Positions 8,729 to 15,249 of a stretch of 21,446 nucleotides of DNA are shown here, piece after piece (the first letter of the stretch is position 1; each line of letters begins with the position of its first letter). Where the stretch lies: positions 1-21,446 of the forward strand of contig DASWMO010000341.1 in assembly GCA_036399715.1 (NCBI GenBank), written 5' to 3'. Source of the DNA: DASVSE01 sp036399715 (lineage in GTDB: Bacteria > Bacteroidota > Rhodothermia > Rhodothermales > Rubricoccaceae). Both the position numbers and the translations under genes were made by a program. The notes under the pieces were generated by a model. That model did not search any database. It was not told the DNA's origin and was given only the letters and a program-made list of their open reading frames with translations.

Positions 8729-8813
8729 GAAAGCCCAGATGAAGCGCGGGGGCGCCGGTCCATTGCGGCGTGAGCCGATTCCCCGAGCACGACCCGGTGG
8801 GCGAGTTCCCCGT

Positions 8814-8837
8814 CGTCCGGACCGGGTAGGCCGGACG
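8814..8837. repeat. inverted repeat in divergent gap
   Basis: CGTCCGG and CCGGACG flank a 10-nt spacer, giving a perfect 7-bp stem. It is far from both flanking starts and not placed as a terminator for either gene. Confidence 0.3.
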
Positions 8838-8874
8838 AGTCGGCCCGGCACCCACGAAGGCTCTGGAAAGAGCG

Positions 8875-8901
8875 CGGCCCGAACCGGCCGTAGACGGGCC
8901 G
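8875..8901. repeat. inverted repeat in divergent gap
   Basis: CGGCCCG and CGGGCCG flank a 13-nt spacer. The same 7-mer CGGCCCG also occurs at 8841-8847, so the segment can fold in alternative ways. Confidence 0.3.
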
Positions 8902-9192
8902 AACAACCAGGCCGTCCGGTCACGTGAGCGCGGACGTGTAACCCTCGACGCGCTCTGGCCGTCGGGTGGCAAACGGCGCGGCCGCACTGGCCTGGCGCCC
9001 GTCACCCGACCCTCCGACGTCTGTTCGCGCCACGCTCCAGACCTCTGCGTCCCTCGCCTCCGTCCCCCCGGCCCCGGCGCCCCAGCCGGCCCGGCCCAAG
9101 ACAGGGCCACCTTCGAGACCTAGGCCGCCAACGGGGCCGTCGTCACGACGATGGCCCTGCCGTCCCGAATCACTGGTCCTCGCCATCCCCCC

Positions 9193-9933
9193 ATGTCCAC
9201 CCCTCGCCCCCCCACGCTCCGGGCCGCCCTGCTGGTGGCCGTCGCCCTCTCCCTCGCCGGCTGCGCCAGCACGGTCCCACTCCGCGAGCCGCCCCCCGCC
9301 CCCGTCCCCGTCGCCCGGTTCCTCCTCGACGTCGAGGGGCTAGAAGCACAGTTCCCCGGTGAGGCTGGTGGGCTTGTCCCCACTGCCGTCCGAGTGGCAC
9401 AGACGGCCGCTGACGTCGCTGAGGCGGCCGCCACGGTCATCCATCCCGAGGGGTCGGCCGTGAAGGCTGCGACTGACTCGGTCTACACCGCGTTCGCCGA
9501 GGGGCTCGGCCGGGGGCTCGGGGTCCGCCTGCTCCCCCTCGACGCCCTCAAGGGCGAAGTCCCCTACCTCGTCGGCGCGCCGATGGGGCGGGCTGACCGC
9601 GTCGCCACGAGCGGCCGCTACGGCGGGGCCCTAGAAGTTGACGTGTCGGTGGAGGTCCCCGACGCCGGGCAGTCGCACTGGTCCGTCCTCGGAACCGGGC
9701 AGGCCTGGGTCTCAGGCCACCCCGAGATGACGGTGGCGGTCCAGATGGTCGGGGCCGGCGGGGCCGTCGTGTGGCGGGACCGGGTCCGGGTCCGCTCGGC
9801 CGAGCGGGTGACGCTAGACGAGCGGTGGGTCCTCGGCGTCCGTACGGACCGCTCTCGCCCAGACGGATCGACCCTCCCCGCGCTCATGCGGGAGGCCGTC
9901 TCAAAGATGGTCCGGCGGAACGCCGAGGGCTGA
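9193..9933 (+). CDS. predicted lipoprotein of unknown function
   Basis: The 246-residue product has a lipoprotein signal: positive residues, a hydrophobic run and a lipobox LAGC ending at Cys24. It should be lipid-anchored in the cell envelope. After the Cys comes a short Pro-rich linker, then a mixed region with an Ala-rich helix near 65-85. A beta-rich second half contains HWSVLGTGQAWV and AVVWRDRVRVRS. I do not recognise a family. The later half, with strand patterns and a 'VVWRDRVRVRS' type motif, recalls small periplasmic beta-sandwich or CsgG/LpoB-like folds, but that is only an impression. The start is ATG 9193, chosen because it places the signal peptide correctly; an upstream in-frame ATG at 9151 would bury it. 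The gene stands alone and is followed by a strong terminator. Confidence 0.8.
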   Translation: MSTPRPPTLRAALLVAVALSLAGCASTVPLREPPPAPVPVARFLLDVEGLEAQFPGEAGGLVPTAVRVAQTAADVAEAAATVIHPEGSAVKAATDSVYTAFAEGLGRGLGVRLLPLDALKGEVPYLVGAPMGRADRVATSGRYGGALEVDVSVEVPDAGQSHWSVLGTGQAWVSGHPEMTVAVQMVGAGGAVVWRDRVRVRSAERVTLDERWVLGVRTDRSRPDGSTLPALMREAVSKMVRRNAEG

Positions 9934-9963
9934 TCCCTGCCCGTCATCCGGGTCCGTGATGGC

Positions 9964-10004
9964 CGAGGCCGAGGCAGGCGCCCTCGCCGCCTGCCTCGGC
10001 CTCG
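9964..10004 (+). terminator. strong hairpin terminator after lipoprotein gene
   Basis: A perfect 17-bp stem (arms 9964-9980 and 9988-10004, core GAGGCAGGCG with CGCCTGCCTC) closes a 7-nt loop, 30 nt after the lipoprotein stop codon. It is the longest perfect stem noticed in the window. There is no clear T-run. Confidence 0.75.
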
Positions 10005-10170
10005 TAGTGGGCCCTGCGCACCGTTGACCTCGCGTTTGGAGGTAGACCGACAGTTCGACGGGTTCTCGTTTTACTGAACTACGCGTGGCTAAACGAACCA
10101 CGAGACCTTACCCGGGTGAGGAGTCAACCAATCGCCCTATCAACAGACCTATTAGCAACTGTGTTGGAAG

Positions 10171-10605
10171 TCAAGCTGCGAGATCGCTTCTCGGCTCCAA
10201 CGTGGCCCCGTCGCGCACGACGGCGTTGCACGTGATCAAGAGCTTACGCATGCACGCCACCAGCGCCACCTTCTTCGGCTTCCCCTTCTCCACCAGACGG
10301 CCGTAGAGCGCCTTCACTGGCGGGTTCGTCGTCCTTCGCCCGCCAGACCGCGCTCTCTCAGATCGCCAAGACGAGGTCGCCGTCGACCGAGGCCAGTTCT
10401 TTCTCCAGCCACCGGACGTGCTTCGCGACGCCCTTCGCCACGGTCGGGGACGCGACGTGAGCCCGGTTCTTCTGCCCCCGCCCCGGGGCAGGGGGCGCGA
10501 CGAGTATCGTGATCAGCTGACGACGGGGGGGCCAGAATCGCGGCCAGCGCGGCCGATTCGGCGTCCGGGAGACAGACTCGGAGGGTCAGAATGACCCTCG
10601 CGCTC
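10171..10605 (-). pseudogene. IS110-family transposase remnant (frameshifted, internal stop, core deleted)
   Basis: Three minus-strand frames each carry a piece of an IS110-type transposase in the right order. Near 10530-10605: LRVCLPDAESAALAAILA. From about 10528 down to 10326: RRQLITILVAP, then GQKNRAHVASPTV and HVRWLEKELASVDGDLVLAI, a TGA at 10358-10360, and ESAVWRAKDDE. From 10326 to 10171: NPPVKALYGRLVEKGKPKKV, then ALVACMRKLLITCNAVVRDG, ending at TGA 10171-10173. The first frame change falls in a seven-G run (10525-10531). Between WRAKDDE and NPPVKALY roughly 90 residues expected in the family are missing, including the region of the catalytic serine. The N-terminal DEDD/RuvC-like half is absent too. 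The relic cannot be active. No intact element ends were identified; IS110 elements lack classical terminal inverted repeats. Confidence 0.82.
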
Positions 10606-10798
10606 AACTTACAAGGATGAGGATTTGTCTCATTTAGGAGATACCGTTCTGGCACCGGCTTTTCGTGCTTCCTCTCACGCAGCCAACTGCGTCTTGAGCC
10701 GGAGCAAGGCAACGACACCCTCGACAGGAAGAGCGGATGCTTTGTTTTGGCCAAGTCGGACGCAGCGACGGGGCATACCGGGCCTTCCCACTATCCGT

Positions 10799-10848
10799 CG
10801 CCCGCATCCGGGCGGGCATCCCTGACCTATGAGCGTGGGAGCATAGGT
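10799..10848 (-). terminator. possible terminator structures at the end of the FUSC gene
   Basis: Two dyads meet here. ACCTATG/CATAGGT (10825-10831 and 10842-10848) spans the stop codon of the FUSC gene. CGCCCG/CGGGCG around CATC (10799-10814) lies 13 nt beyond it. Both are short and lack a T-run, so this is a modest candidate. Confidence 0.35.
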
Positions 10849-13019
10849 GACGCTCGCCGGGGCGCCGGGTCCTCCTCGGCGGCCAGCGCTCGCGATTCGG
10901 CGAACGAGTCCAGGCGCTCGTAGAGGGCACTGAGGGCGTCGCCGAGTGGGCCATGTACGGCTGCGAGCGCACGCACGTCCGACGATTCCATCGGCTGGAG
11001 GGCGACGCGAGCCACAGGCGCGAGGGCCTGCTCCCGGGCTCGCCGGGCGCCCCGGCGGACCGCGTCCAGCGCCGGTGTGGCGTCGAGCGGGACCGGGCGA
11101 ACGAGCCCGTCGGACCCGGTGGTCGCCGCGGCCAGGGCCCGCACGCGGAACCGGAGCGAGGCGGCGAGAACGACGTCGTACCGGGCGTCTCGGGCGGTCT
11201 GGCCCGGGAGACGGGAGGCCAGCGGTTTTCCGGCCTCGCGGAACACCGCGGTGGCCCGGTCGAACCTGCGGATCCGGCTGTAGACCGTCTCCCACTCAGA
11301 CGGGTACGCGATTCGCGGGTCCAACGCCTCCAGCAGGGCATCGAGCGCGTCGAGCGCCGCCACGAGCGCCTCGTCGAGTGCGCCCCGCGTCGAGCTTGGA
11401 AGCACCAGGTACGCCACGGCTGCGCCGATCCCCGCGCCGATCGCCGTCTCCCAGAGGCGGACGAGGAGGAGCGCCGAGAGGTCCGCCCCCATGAGGTCGT
11501 ACAGCAGCCCCGTCATCACGGTGAACAGGAGGACCATCACCAGATACGACGCCTGGAAAGACCAGAAGGCGACGAAGACGAGGGCCAGCATGGCCGCAAT
11601 TTCGACGCCCGATCGGCCCGAGAGTAACGCGGCCAGTCCCATTCCTCCGGCGACCCCGAAGGCGGTCCCCAGCACGCGGTCGACGGCTCGCCGGACACTC
11701 GCACCCCGCGTCGGCGTCGTGAGGAGCGTCACGAACGCGCCGAGGACGGCGTAGGACCAGTACGCGTCCGAGAGCCAGCGGCCGACTACGAGGCTGAGCG
11801 CGCCCGCCAGCGCGACCTGCACGACCTTCCGGATGGCCGGCCGCGGGCCGGCTGCCGACGACGGGTCCGCCGGGTCCGGGCCCGCGTTTTCCTCAGAGGT
11901 GGACCACACGTCCGGAGTCTCCGACACAGCAGCGTCCGGCAGTGCGGCGGCCGACTCCACCGACGAGAGCGCCACGCCGAGGCGGCTCACGAGCGCTGCC
12001 ACCCGATCCTCCGATACGTCCGAGCGGGGCGGCATGAGCTCCGCGGTCGTGGCTGGCGGGGCCTGTATCGGGCGGACGGACGCCCGGGCGGGGTCGAGTT
12101 GCCGGATGAGGTCCGGCCGGGCGGCCCCGCCGTCCTCACGCAGGCCGATGATCATGGCCGCGGCTATATGGTCGGCCAGCAGCTCGGCCACGAACACGTG
12201 GTCTCGGAGCCGGGCAGCATCAGCCACGCCCGCGCGCGCAGCGGGGAGGTCGAGGGCCTCGTCGATGCGGAGGGCAGTCTCCTGCACGTCCGCCGTGGCG
12301 GCGAGGAGCGCCCGCCGGGCCTGCCTCGGCGATCCTTTCTCGGCCACCCTGCGGGCGACGTCGACCACGCGGCGGGCCCGCACGCGGAACCCCGGGACGA
12401 GCCGGCGGGCTCGGCCGCGAATCCTATCGGGCACGAGGACGAGCAGGACAACGGCCAGCCCCACATAGCCGGCGGCTACAGCGAGGGCGAGCGCCGGGAT
12501 CTCCGACGGACCTGCCTTCAGGAACAGCGTGAAGAAATGCGACATGAAGGCGGCCATGCTCACGGCGACACCGGCCGGCCCCCACTGCTGCACCCACGCC
12601 GCAGCGGCCATCACGCCGACGAAGCCCGCGTATCCCAGCAGGGGCCACGGGCTGAGCCCCGCCGCGAGGGCCGCGCTGAGGGCCGCCGCGAGGGCGAGAC
12701 GGGCGATCTCGGCCCCCTTCTCCCGGGCCGATGTACCTCGGACCATCATCGTGCCCATCATCGCGAGCACGCCACCGAGAGCACCGACGCGAGGCACTTG
12801 TCCGGCGGCTGAGACGAGGGCGAAGGCAGCCCCGCCCCCCGCGACAAACCCGAACAGGGCCCGGAGCGCGAAGAGGGCCCGGAGCGACCCCGGGTCGCGG
12901 CCATGCCATTGGGCCAGGAATCCCATGACTCCGTCTCGGAACCCGCCCCGACGCTCAGGCTCCGAGGGCCCCGCCCCGACATGCAGGGCCGTATGAGAAG
13001 GGCCGGGGGATGGGTGCAT
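10827..13019 (-). CDS. FUSC-family membrane protein (fusaric-acid-resistance / aromatic-acid exporter type)
   Basis: The 730-residue protein has two blocks of hydrophobic helices separated by a large soluble region, the layout of the FUSC/YccS family. The first block has about six helices (near 48-70, 76-93, 104-121, 124-143, 148-168 and 173-197). The second, at about 400-545, has the typical run QVALAGALSLVVGRWLSD then YWSYAVLGAFVTLL, a basic RRAVDRVLGTAFGV segment and further helices. The soluble regions (about 200-395 and 550-730) are helical and Arg/Ala-rich. It is an inner-membrane protein. Known relatives export aromatic acids or similar compounds, but the substrate here cannot be told. 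I keep ATG 13019; an in-frame ATG at codon 32 (MGFLAQWHG) is an equally possible start because the first 30 residues look weakly conserved. It lies between the IS110 relic and a small unknown gene, with no operon partner. Confidence 0.85.
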   Translation of the reverse strand: MHPSPGPSHTALHVGAGPSEPERRGGFRDGVMGFLAQWHGRDPGSLRALFALRALFGFVAGGGAAFALVSAAGQVPRVGALGGVLAMMGTMMVRGTSAREKGAEIARLALAAALSAALAAGLSPWPLLGYAGFVGVMAAAAWVQQWGPAGVAVSMAAFMSHFFTLFLKAGPSEIPALALAVAAGYVGLAVVLLVLVPDRIRGRARRLVPGFRVRARRVVDVARRVAEKGSPRQARRALLAATADVQETALRIDEALDLPAARAGVADAARLRDHVFVAELLADHIAAAMIIGLREDGGAARPDLIRQLDPARASVRPIQAPPATTAELMPPRSDVSEDRVAALVSRLGVALSSVESAAALPDAAVSETPDVWSTSEENAGPDPADPSSAAGPRPAIRKVVQVALAGALSLVVGRWLSDAYWSYAVLGAFVTLLTTPTRGASVRRAVDRVLGTAFGVAGGMGLAALLSGRSGVEIAAMLALVFVAFWSFQASYLVMVLLFTVMTGLLYDLMGADLSALLLVRLWETAIGAGIGAAVAYLVLPSSTRGALDEALVAALDALDALLEALDPRIAYPSEWETVYSRIRRFDRATAVFREAGKPLASRLPGQTARDARYDVVLAASLRFRVRALAAATTGSDGLVRPVPLDATPALDAVRRGARRAREQALAPVARVALQPMESSDVRALAAVHGPLGDALSALYERLDSFAESRALAAEEDPAPRRASPMLPRS

Positions 13020-13133
13020 GCCGAACGGCGGATAGAACGTCTGTCAACGGTGGAAGATGAGACAACGGGCGGACAGGCCTCAGGTTCGGCCCAGCCAGAC
13101 GGTCCGAGCTAACCGGGGTGCCGGCCCCGACGT

Positions 13134-13165
13134 GCGAGGCTACCGGGTTTCAGCCCGCTCCTCGC
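13134..13165 (-). terminator. two-part hairpin, possible terminator
   Basis: An outer stem GCGAGG/CCTCGC and an inner stem CGGG/CCCG around TTTCAG fold together. It follows the small minus-strand gene (and its possible tail) and precedes the FUSC start, as a terminator between the two would. Confidence 0.4.
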
Positions 13166-13208
13166 CAGAACCAGACAAGAGGTCCGGTGCACTCGTCGAT
13201 CCACGCCG

Positions 13209-13353
13209 TCATGCCGCGCGTACTACGCCGGGGCGCTGTGGAGTCGGCGTCGCCCTCATCGGATCCATGCAGAAGGGATCTGGCCGCTCCCTCCGCGGCT
13301 CTACCTGGACGTCCTGCAGCAGCGGCACGTCGATGCCCGCGACGGTGATTCGC
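13209..13353 (-). pseudogene. possible frameshifted tail of the adjacent small gene
   Basis: Directly after the stop of the small gene, the neighbouring minus frame reads SERITVAGIDVPLLQDVQV and continues to a TGA at 13209-13211. The first part has the high G/C third-position bias of real genes here but has no good start codon of its own. It could be the former C-terminus of the small protein, cut off by a one-base indel, or a sequencing error. Chance is also possible. Confidence 0.3.
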
Positions 13354-13695
13354 TCAGAGCTGCCGCATTCGCGCCGATTCGTCGGTCCAGTGGGCCTTCC
13401 GGAGCGCGAGCACGCGGGCGCCCGCCTCCGCCAGCAGGGCGAGCGCCTCCTCGGTGAACACGGTGCCCACGGCGACGATGCCGTCGGGGGCGGGCTCGCC
13501 GAGACGACGAAGCGCCTTCCGGACAGGCGAAGAGGGCACCACATCCCGCGGGGTGTGCGCGAAGAGGAGCACGGAGTACTCGGCGGGCGGCGACGGCTCG
13601 GGCGACGCCAGGGCTACCGCGTCGACGCGGTACGCGGGCGGGACCACGTGGTGGAGGTTCGACGCCTGGACTCGCGGCTGGATGGTCACCTTCAT
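13354..13695 (-). CDS. small conserved-looking protein of unknown function
   Basis: The 113-residue product starts at ATG 13695 and shows strong G/C bias at third codon positions, as real genes here do. It has no signal peptide or membrane segment and no Cys or metal motif. The pattern alternates strands and helices, with AEYSVLLFAHTPRDVV, then APDGIVAVGTVFTEEALALL and AGARVLALRKAHWTDES, like a small alpha/beta (Rossmann-like) domain. I do not recognise a family. It is preceded by a long gap and not closely linked to any gene. Its end may be premature, because coding-like sequence continues in the next frame. Confidence 0.6.
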   Translation of the reverse strand: MKVTIQPRVQASNLHHVVPPAYRVDAVALASPEPSPPAEYSVLLFAHTPRDVVPSSPVRKALRRLGEPAPDGIVAVGTVFTEEALALLAEAGARVLALRKAHWTDESARMRQL

Positions 13696-14355
13696 GTCCG
13701 TCCTGGGGGCTCGCGTTGAGCGACCTAAGCGCGGGCCGACTGGTGGTTCCTCGGCCCCGAACCCATCGCAAAGCCGGCACAGGTCAGACGAGCGCGCTCT
13801 AGCCAGCGGCGACGGCCTGGCCGAGAAACCCGTTCAGCCTCGCCGGCTCCCCTTTCCGGGCCTCGTGCCGGGCAGCCTTCCAGTCCCAGCGTGTCACTCG
13901 GGGCTAGAGCGCAACCCTCCGCTCGAGGCTGCCGCACCGGACGGCGAGGTAGAGGGGGCCGGCCGTCGAGGCTGGTCAGGTCGCAACTGGGGCATGAACG
14001 TGGCCATGCGAGACGAGGCGGCCGGTAACGGCCACGGGAGGCCCCGTCTTCTCTCCCGTCCCCGCTCTGCTCATGCCTAACCGATCCAAACGGCCCCAAA
14101 TGTGACGTACAGGGCTAAACAGGAACTGAGCTGGGAGCAAAACGGGGCCTGTGGTGACTTCGGGGTCTCCACTGCCCGCGCCGTGCCTTCGGGGAAAGCA
14201 CGGGCGGTGGTCGCTTCATTCCTATCGGACCACCGTCACCGTCCGCGATGCCATTTCGGCTTCCCGAACGGCCCGGGCATTCCGGATTGCCCCGAATGCG
14301 GCGCGCCCCGGCCGCACAGAGCAGACGGGGCGCGAGACAGTTAGACCGAAGGGGC
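13696..14355. other. 660-bp intergenic region without recognised gene
   Basis: Open frames exist on both strands but none has the codon bias of the neighbours. The stretch about 14080-14160 is less GC-rich (contains CCAAATGTGACG and CTAAACAGG) and may hold a promoter, though no element was convincing. The right end holds the sdh terminator and a second bulged hairpin (14169-14210). Confidence 0.5.
14302..14334 (-). terminator. terminator of the sdh operon
   Basis: A perfect 9-bp stem (CGCGCCCCG with CGGGGCGCG) closes a 15-nt loop, starting 21 nt after the sdhB stop. A further bulged hairpin at 14169-14210 (CCGTGC/GCACGG plus an outer helix) may add to it. Confidence 0.65.
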
Positions 14356-15144
14356 TCAGAGGCGCGACGTGACGGCCTTGCGCTTGAGGGCCGAGAGCCA
14401 CCGCGTGATGTCGATGCCCTTCGGGCACGCCTGGACGCAGTTGAAGATCGTGTAGCACTTCCACAGGCCATCCTTGGAGTCCACGACGCGGAGCCGGTCC
14501 TCGGGTTCGGTGTCGCGGCTGTCGAAGACGTAGCGGAAGGCCTTGAGCATCGCCGCCGGGCCGAGGTAATCGGGGTCCGCCCACGTGGACGGGCACGAGT
14601 GCGTGCACGCGCCGCACATGATGCACTTCGTCGCGTCCTCGATGATCGCGTGCTGTTCGGGGCTCTGGAGGCGCTCCTTCGCCGGCACGGCGTCCGTGTT
14701 GATGAGGTACGGCATGACCGCCCGGTACTTCGCGAAGAAGCCCGTCGTGTCGACGACGAGGTCCTTGAGCACCGGCGCGGCCGGGAGCGGCTCGAACGTG
14801 ACGGTCCCGCCCTCCTTCACGCCGAGGTCGTGGACGAGGATCGAGCAGGCGAGCCGGTTCTCGCCGTTGATCTTCATCGCGTCGGACCCGCAGATGCCGT
14901 GCGCGCACGACTTGCGGAAGGTCAGCGTGCCGTCGAGGTGCCACTTGATGTACATCAAGAGGTCGAGCGCGCGGTCCATCGGGTCCGCGGGGACCTGGTA
15001 CTCGTCGAAGCGCGGGCGCGTGTCCTTCGTCGGGTCGAAGCGCTTCACGCGGACGGTCAGCGTCATTGCGGCCTTGCTGGGCTTGCCCTTCTCGGCGCGG
15101 GCGGCCTTGACCTCGGCCGTCGGCGCCACCTTGGGGATTTCCAT
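14356..15144 (-). CDS. sdhB: succinate dehydrogenase iron-sulfur subunit SdhB
   Basis: SdhB carries electrons from the SdhA flavin to the quinone site in the membrane subunits (complex II of the TCA cycle and respiratory chain). The 262-residue product has all clusters. The [2Fe-2S] ligands are Cys80, Cys85 and Cys100, with Asp88 in place of the usual third Cys, as in Escherichia coli SdhB. The [4Fe-4S] ligands are Cys174, Cys177, Cys180 and Cys240; the [3Fe-4S] ligands are Cys184, Cys230 and Cys236. About 27 extra residues precede the first beta strand, including a Lys/Ala-rich stretch; the internal ATG (codon 27, MTLTVRVKRFDP) could be the true start. It is the last gene of sdhCDAB, 104 nt after sdhA, with a repeat-rich spacer in between and a terminator behind. 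Confidence 0.96.
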   Translation of the reverse strand: MEIPKVAPTAEVKAARAEKGKPSKAAMTLTVRVKRFDPTKDTRPRFDEYQVPADPMDRALDLLMYIKWHLDGTLTFRKSCAHGICGSDAMKINGENRLACSILVHDLGVKEGGTVTFEPLPAAPVLKDLVVDTTGFFAKYRAVMPYLINTDAVPAKERLQSPEQHAIIEDATKCIMCGACTHSCPSTWADPDYLGPAAMLKAFRYVFDSRDTEPEDRLRVVDSKDGLWKCYTIFNCVQACPKGIDITRWLSALKRKAVTSRL

Positions 15145-15148
15145 TTCG

Positions 15149-15249
15149 GGTACTGTGGGATTGGTACTGGGAACGGGGAGACGGGTGGCGGCGGTGTCTT
15201 CCAGTCGCCACGTCAGGTCCGGGTGTACCCGGCCTTTCGCCCCGTTCCC
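15149..15249. repeat. 7-nt-periodic tract and inverted repeat between sdhA and sdhB
   Basis: From 15149 to about 15197 the plus strand reads as G-rich heptamers; GGTACTG occurs twice exactly 14 nt (two periods) apart with TGGGATT between. GGGAACGGGG (15169-15178) is a perfect 10-bp inverted match to CCCCGTTCCC (15240-15249), the latter touching the sdhA stop codon. The sdhA-sdhB intercistronic RNA can thus fold into one large loop. Confidence 0.55.

Larger units (their letters stand above)
8497..9192. other. 696-bp divergent intergenic region with repeats and dyads
   Basis: No open frame here has the codon bias of the neighbouring genes. The gap separates the minus-strand T9SS cargo from the plus-strand lipoprotein, so both promoters should be inside. 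It holds two copies of a 53-bp imperfect repeat (8558-8610 and 8676-8728) and two simple hairpins (8814-8837 and 8875-8901). From about 8902 to 9192 I see nothing distinctive. Confidence 0.6.
13020..13353. other. gap holding a possible frameshifted coding tail and a hairpin
   Basis: The left half should hold the promoter of the FUSC gene, but none was recognised. At 13134-13165 there is a two-part hairpin. The right half (13209-13353) has coding-like codon use in the frame next to that of the small gene that ends at 13354, described separately. Confidence 0.5.

Noticed and set aside
10085..10306. 73-codon frame on the plus strand
   Set aside because: It runs antisense to the C-terminal piece of the IS110 transposase relic, which explains the sequence better.
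10606..10826. A second transposase remnant (minus frame ending VVALLRLKTQLAA)
   Set aside because: The piece looks transposase-like in feel but I cannot match it to a family, and no second block supports it.
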